DNA from: Lentisphaeria bacterium UBA7640
GTDB lineage: Bacteria > Verrucomicrobiota > Lentisphaeria > Victivallales > Victivallaceae
NCBI GenBank assembly: GCA_002483765.1
Contig: DLIO01000139.1
Location: forward strand, 1 to 17,743
DNA length: 17,743 nucleotides
Reading direction: 5' to 3'
Position numbers and translations under genes: made by a program. Below the pieces are notes generated by a model, which had not been told where the DNA came from, searched no databases, and was given only the letters and a program-made list of their open reading frames with translations. Positions within the stretch are counted from its first letter, which is position 1. Every line of letters begins with the position of its first letter. Of this stretch, positions 14,402 to 17,743 are shown piece after piece.

Positions 14402-17400
14402 ATGAGAAAACTGATATTACTTTTCATCCTGTTGTCGGGTTTTGTTGCTGTAATAACCGCGGCTGAATTTAAAATTGCGCTCATTGGTGACTCGACGGTA
14501 GCGGAGAAAGCTGCTGATCTGGCTTTGACCACATTGTCTAAAGAGAAAGATATTGCGCTGCTTGAACGTGGCGCGATTGATAAACTGCTTCGCGAACATA
14601 AACTCACGCGTTCAGGAATGAGCGCGATGGAACTGGTGAGTTTTGCTCAAATCGCTCATGTTGATATATTTGCGGTCATTAATAGCGCGGTGAAAAATAA
14701 AGAAACGGTTATTTCATCATTATTGGTGTTTGATGCCAAGAGTGGTTTTAAACTGCACGATTTGAGTTTGTCGGGTCAGCTTGACGCAGATATTAAAACT
14801 ATAAATCGGGTTATTATTGAGTCCAAAGCGCAACTGCTTCAAACCGGGATCAATTATGTAGCAGTTTTAGCGGTGCGCAACGCCGGCGTGCCTACAAAAT
14901 ATAAATATCAGATGGAAAATATTGCGAGTGAAGTTCAGCGCCGATTGGTGGCGGCGCCAGAAATCGCGGTGCTCGAACGTTCGCGCTTGGGACTGGTACT
15001 TAAAGAACGCGAATTGTCTATGCAACAACACAAACTTTTGACGTCAGCATCTCTACTGGATTTTGAATTTTCGCAAGGAACGTCTGCAGAAATCGTAAAT
15101 CTTAAACTCTATATCATGTCTCCAGATGGAAAAATCCTGAAAGAAAAGATATACGAAAATTGCTTGACAGAACCCGACACCGTTATCAAAAATATTATCA
15201 GTGATTTGAGCAAATACTTCAATAAGCCAATGACTGGAAAGGTTAGTTCAGCCAAAGCAGAAGCCCAGCGTTATTTCAATGAATATCGGTATCATTCCGG
15301 TCAGCAACAATACACGGTCGGCGTTCAGGCGCTAGAAGCAGCTATTGCTCTGAACAATAAAAACATAAAATATCAACTTAAACTTTTATCTGTAATGCCG
15401 TGGGCTGTCAGCGAACGGCGTTCTTCTTCAAAAAAAGAATATTTCGGCGGATTATTGAGTGCCGCACAACAAATACTCAAAGAATCCAAAGCTATTCGGC
15501 AACGCTTCCCTAATTACTCTAAAGGTATTACTGAAATCACAACCATTAATGATTGGCTCTGGTCAAATCTCAAAAACAATTATTCTGTTCTAACGGATGC
15601 GCAAAAACAAGCGGCCATAGACTATTCCCACGAAATGCGGCCATTTTTCTCCCAAGAACTTTTTCGTTATTGGAAATATGATCTTAGCGACGGCATTAAC
15701 AGCCGCCGAGAGTTGCAAAACTACGAAGCACATTTAATGAGGAATGTTTGGAGGTTTTTGTATTTTGATGACGATGAATTTATGCAAGCATACATTATAA
15801 ATTCAACCAAAGTGATTAAAGCTTATAACGAATTCTCCCAAAAACATCATTTCGTTAAATTGCATCTCGGATTCTGCCGTGGGCATGACTTTATAAACCT
15901 TTATGATGTATTGAAGCGACATTTGCAAAAAGAAGCGATTCTAGATTTCATCGTGGCTGCCAAAGATAGCCGGCAAGTCGATATCAAGGAAAAAGGATAT
16001 ATAGTAGAATTTGCGCGCAAGAGTGCATTAAAAAACAACAACCGCGAATATTTCGTCATGGAACTTAAAAAACTATTGCCGGTTTTAGCCGAAATCCATA
16101 AGGATAAACGTGCGCCCTCGAGTAGAGTTCCAAATTCCTTCAGATATATTGTTCGCGATTATTTACGTCATCAGGATGCTCCTCGTGGCTTATACAATCT
16201 GTTCGAGGAAACTCGGCAAAAATTTATTCTAAACAACTCAAGCCCACAAGATTGGGAAACGATTGCTATTCGTAATAAGCAGGCCAAGACCTCAGAAGAT
16301 ATCGCCGAACTAGTTATCGCCAGTAAAGAGTATATTGGTACTTGGCGTAGAGCAAACAGTAAAACCAATCGAGTTGATTATGGAGAACATCCTGCACGTA
16401 TCATAAGAGAGATGGCTAATAAGATAAATCCTTTTATCTATCTAAGCATTAAAGATCGTGAAATATGCCTTGAAGCCTTGCGTATATTAAATTCCCCATT
16501 AAAGGTAAGGTTGGTAAAAACATTTTTTGAGCAGTACAATGAATTTTCCCGAAATGTGGTTGAATATGAAGGGGACTTATATTTAATTGGTGGAGACAAA
16601 AAATTAATGATTTTCAAATTTGATCTAAAGTCAGAAAAAGTCGACGAAGTGTATTCTGTAGAAAACAATTCGCGAACTCTAAACTTTAAATATGTTTTGG
16701 ATGCGTTTTTTGTCAACGATAAATATTTTATTATCGGTGGTGATGGGAAAATGCTTCTTATTTCGCGTAAAAACGGAAGTACCACCATTATTAAAGATTT
16801 GCCCGATCGATATGTCCATGGCATCGCGGTTATGAATGACAGAGTTTATGCATTCACTGGATTAAAGAAGGTAGTTGCCAATACCCTATTTTCATGCGAC
16901 CTTAAAGGGCAAGAACGCAAAGTTCACATCTCTACTCGTAATCGGGTTAAGCAAAATCCACTAGAAGAACAATCAGAAATGCGTATTTCCAGATTATTCC
17001 CTGATCCTGCTAAAAATCGTCTACTTTTCGTCAACGGTGGGAAATATCCAGGATTATGGACAATGAATCTCGAAAACGGTACACTAAAATGTTTGTTGAG
17101 CATTAATAATACAGACAATTCCTGGGTTAGAAAAATAAAAGACCAATTACACATCGTCGGAGGCACTCTTGAAACTGCCTATTTTATCTATGATATCAAG
17201 AAAGACTCTTCCGAGTTTATTTGTTTTAACTTTAGTCGCAATTATCTGAAAGGTTTTGGTTTGCAAGCACACAAACCACGTTATATAACCGGACAGCGTT
17301 TGAATATAAGGCCACCGTTTCTGGCAGGAGGGAAACATTTGTGGGCAGGCAGGTTTGGTGGAGTTTTTGTCGATATGGAAGCTCGTAACGGTATGTATTG

Positions 17401-17551
17401 TATTTACGGTCTGGGCTGGGGTTTGGGGCAACATTGTGAGGTTTCGTTCTTCCCTTGCCCAGACAGCGACGATGTTTATGCTGTTTGCGCGCGTTCAATT
17501 TTCAGAATAAGTCCACCACCAGCAGAAGGTAAAAAAGAAAATGAAAAATAA
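14402..17551 (+). CDS. Large exported protein with two CsgG-like domains and propeller-like C-terminus
   Basis: Seen: 1,049 residues. A classical signal peptide covers residues 1-21 (MRK, then a hydrophobic stretch ending VITAA) with no lipobox cysteine, so the protein is exported, not a lipoprotein. Two related CsgG-like alpha/beta segments follow at about 22-140 and 150-280; the matching motifs IALLERGAIDKLL (51-63) and IAVLERSRLGLVL (188-200) show an internal duplication. Residues 290-700 are mostly helical and TPR-like. From about 705 there are repeated beta units with LIGGDKK, IIGGDGK, FVNGGKY and IVGGTLE, as in a kelch-type propeller. The start has only a weak gga upstream. Composition is visibly less AT-rich than the island, and the gene lies beyond the tRNA scar, so I take it as resident chromosome. 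Exact function is unknown; a periplasmic or outer-surface assembly or sensing role is a guess. Confidence 0.75.
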   Translation: MRKLILLFILLSGFVAVITAAEFKIALIGDSTVAEKAADLALTTLSKEKDIALLERGAIDKLLREHKLTRSGMSAMELVSFAQIAHVDIFAVINSAVKNKETVISSLLVFDAKSGFKLHDLSLSGQLDADIKTINRVIIESKAQLLQTGINYVAVLAVRNAGVPTKYKYQMENIASEVQRRLVAAPEIAVLERSRLGLVLKERELSMQQHKLLTSASLLDFEFSQGTSAEIVNLKLYIMSPDGKILKEKIYENCLTEPDTVIKNIISDLSKYFNKPMTGKVSSAKAEAQRYFNEYRYHSGQQQYTVGVQALEAAIALNNKNIKYQLKLLSVMPWAVSERRSSSKKEYFGGLLSAAQQILKESKAIRQRFPNYSKGITEITTINDWLWSNLKNNYSVLTDAQKQAAIDYSHEMRPFFSQELFRYWKYDLSDGINSRRELQNYEAHLMRNVWRFLYFDDDEFMQAYIINSTKVIKAYNEFSQKHHFVKLHLGFCRGHDFINLYDVLKRHLQKEAILDFIVAAKDSRQVDIKEKGYIVEFARKSALKNNNREYFVMELKKLLPVLAEIHKDKRAPSSRVPNSFRYIVRDYLRHQDAPRGLYNLFEETRQKFILNNSSPQDWETIAIRNKQAKTSEDIAELVIASKEYIGTWRRANSKTNRVDYGEHPARIIREMANKINPFIYLSIKDREICLEALRILNSPLKVRLVKTFFEQYNEFSRNVVEYEGDLYLIGGDKKLMIFKFDLKSEKVDEVYSVENNSRTLNFKYVLDAFFVNDKYFIIGGDGKMLLISRKNGSTTIIKDLPDRYVHGIAVMNDRVYAFTGLKKVVANTLFSCDLKGQERKVHISTRNRVKQNPLEEQSEMRISRLFPDPAKNRLLFVNGGKYPGLWTMNLENGTLKCLLSINNTDNSWVRKIKDQLHIVGGTLETAYFIYDIKKDSSEFICFNFSRNYLKGFGLQAHKPRYITGQRLNIRPPFLAGGKHLWAGRFGGVFVDMEARNGMYCIYGLGWGLGQHCEVSFFPCPDSDDVYAVCARSIFRISPPPAEGKKENEK

Positions 17552-17591
17552 GGGAAATATCGCTATCATTATTGATGTAATTCGTATCCCT

Positions 17592-17653
17592 AATTCTCGC
17601 GCGCATTATGCGCGCGCTAATTTAAATAACAAGTTATGACGATTTTATGGTGT
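17592..17653 (+). repeat. Palindrome-containing intergenic repeat, copy 2
   Basis: cgcgcgcat-t-atgcgcgcg (17,598-17,616) is followed by taacaagttat, then cg and ttt blocks, aligning without gaps to the copy at 14,093. It lies 40 bases past the stop of the exported-protein gene. Confidence 0.75.
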
Positions 17654-17743
17654 CCTTAACCCTTAACCCTTAACCCTTAACCCTTAAACCTTAAAACTTA
17701 AACCTTAAAACTAAAAACTAAAACCTTAAAACTTAAACCTTAA
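17654..17743 (+). repeat. Degenerating CCTTAAC heptamer tandem repeat, runs off window
   Basis: It begins with about four exact copies of ccttaac (7-bp period) and then decays into ccttaaa, acttaaa and actaaaa variants up to the end of the window. It is intergenic, directly after the palindromic repeat. The true right end is not visible. Confidence 0.85.

Overview
The window reads as the distal end of an AT-rich defence island that entered the chromosome at a tRNA-Pro gene, followed by a short stretch of the resident chromosome. The boundary is a 3' half of tRNA-Pro (anticodon CGG) at about 13,943-13,993 with no 5' half in front of it. This is the usual scar left when a tyrosine-recombinase element integrates inside a tRNA gene. 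Everything to its left is strongly AT-rich and carries only anti-phage type genes. Everything to its right has a more balanced composition, tRNA-type terminator DNA, short intergenic repeats and one large secreted protein. No integrase is present; if the model is right it lies left of the window, beside the reconstituted tRNA-Pro.

Layout. Positions 62-6,376 hold a leftward gene set: a protein with a DUF4365-like nuclease domain (start region frameshifted or TTG-initiated), a degraded small-ORF region, a zinc-ribbon/coiled-coil protein with one C-terminal membrane segment, then McrB and McrC two bases apart. Positions 6,377-6,697 are a divergent promoter region. Positions 6,698-13,423 hold two rightward genes: an MmeI-family (Type IIL) fused restriction-modification enzyme and a 1,235-residue YobI/KAP-type P-loop NTPase with two membrane segments inside the NTPase domain. 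Imperfect 48-bp direct repeats lie just behind the MmeI-like gene and just behind the YobI-like gene, as if the latter were a separate cassette. From 13,693 to 13,943 there are phased short repeats next to the attachment site. After the tRNA fragment come its terminator, a 60-bp palindrome-containing repeat that recurs at 17,592, a low-complexity tract, and a 1,049-residue exported protein with two CsgG-like domains and a propeller-like C-terminus.

How the genes could work together. The MmeI-like enzyme marks host DNA by adenine methylation and cuts unmarked DNA. McrBC attacks DNA carrying other modifications (classically 5-methyl- or hydroxymethylcytosine), so the two are compatible and cover opposite phage strategies. 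The YobI-type membrane NTPase and the DUF4365 protein are of families or types often found in defence islands, but their mechanism cannot be read from the sequence. The membrane-anchored zinc-ribbon protein directly upstream of McrBC is the best candidate for an uncharacterised partner.

Organism. The intergenic 'atctgtg' and CCTTAAC-type repeats and the large exported CsgG/propeller protein remind me of the PVC group, perhaps Lentisphaerota. This is a weak impression, not an identification.
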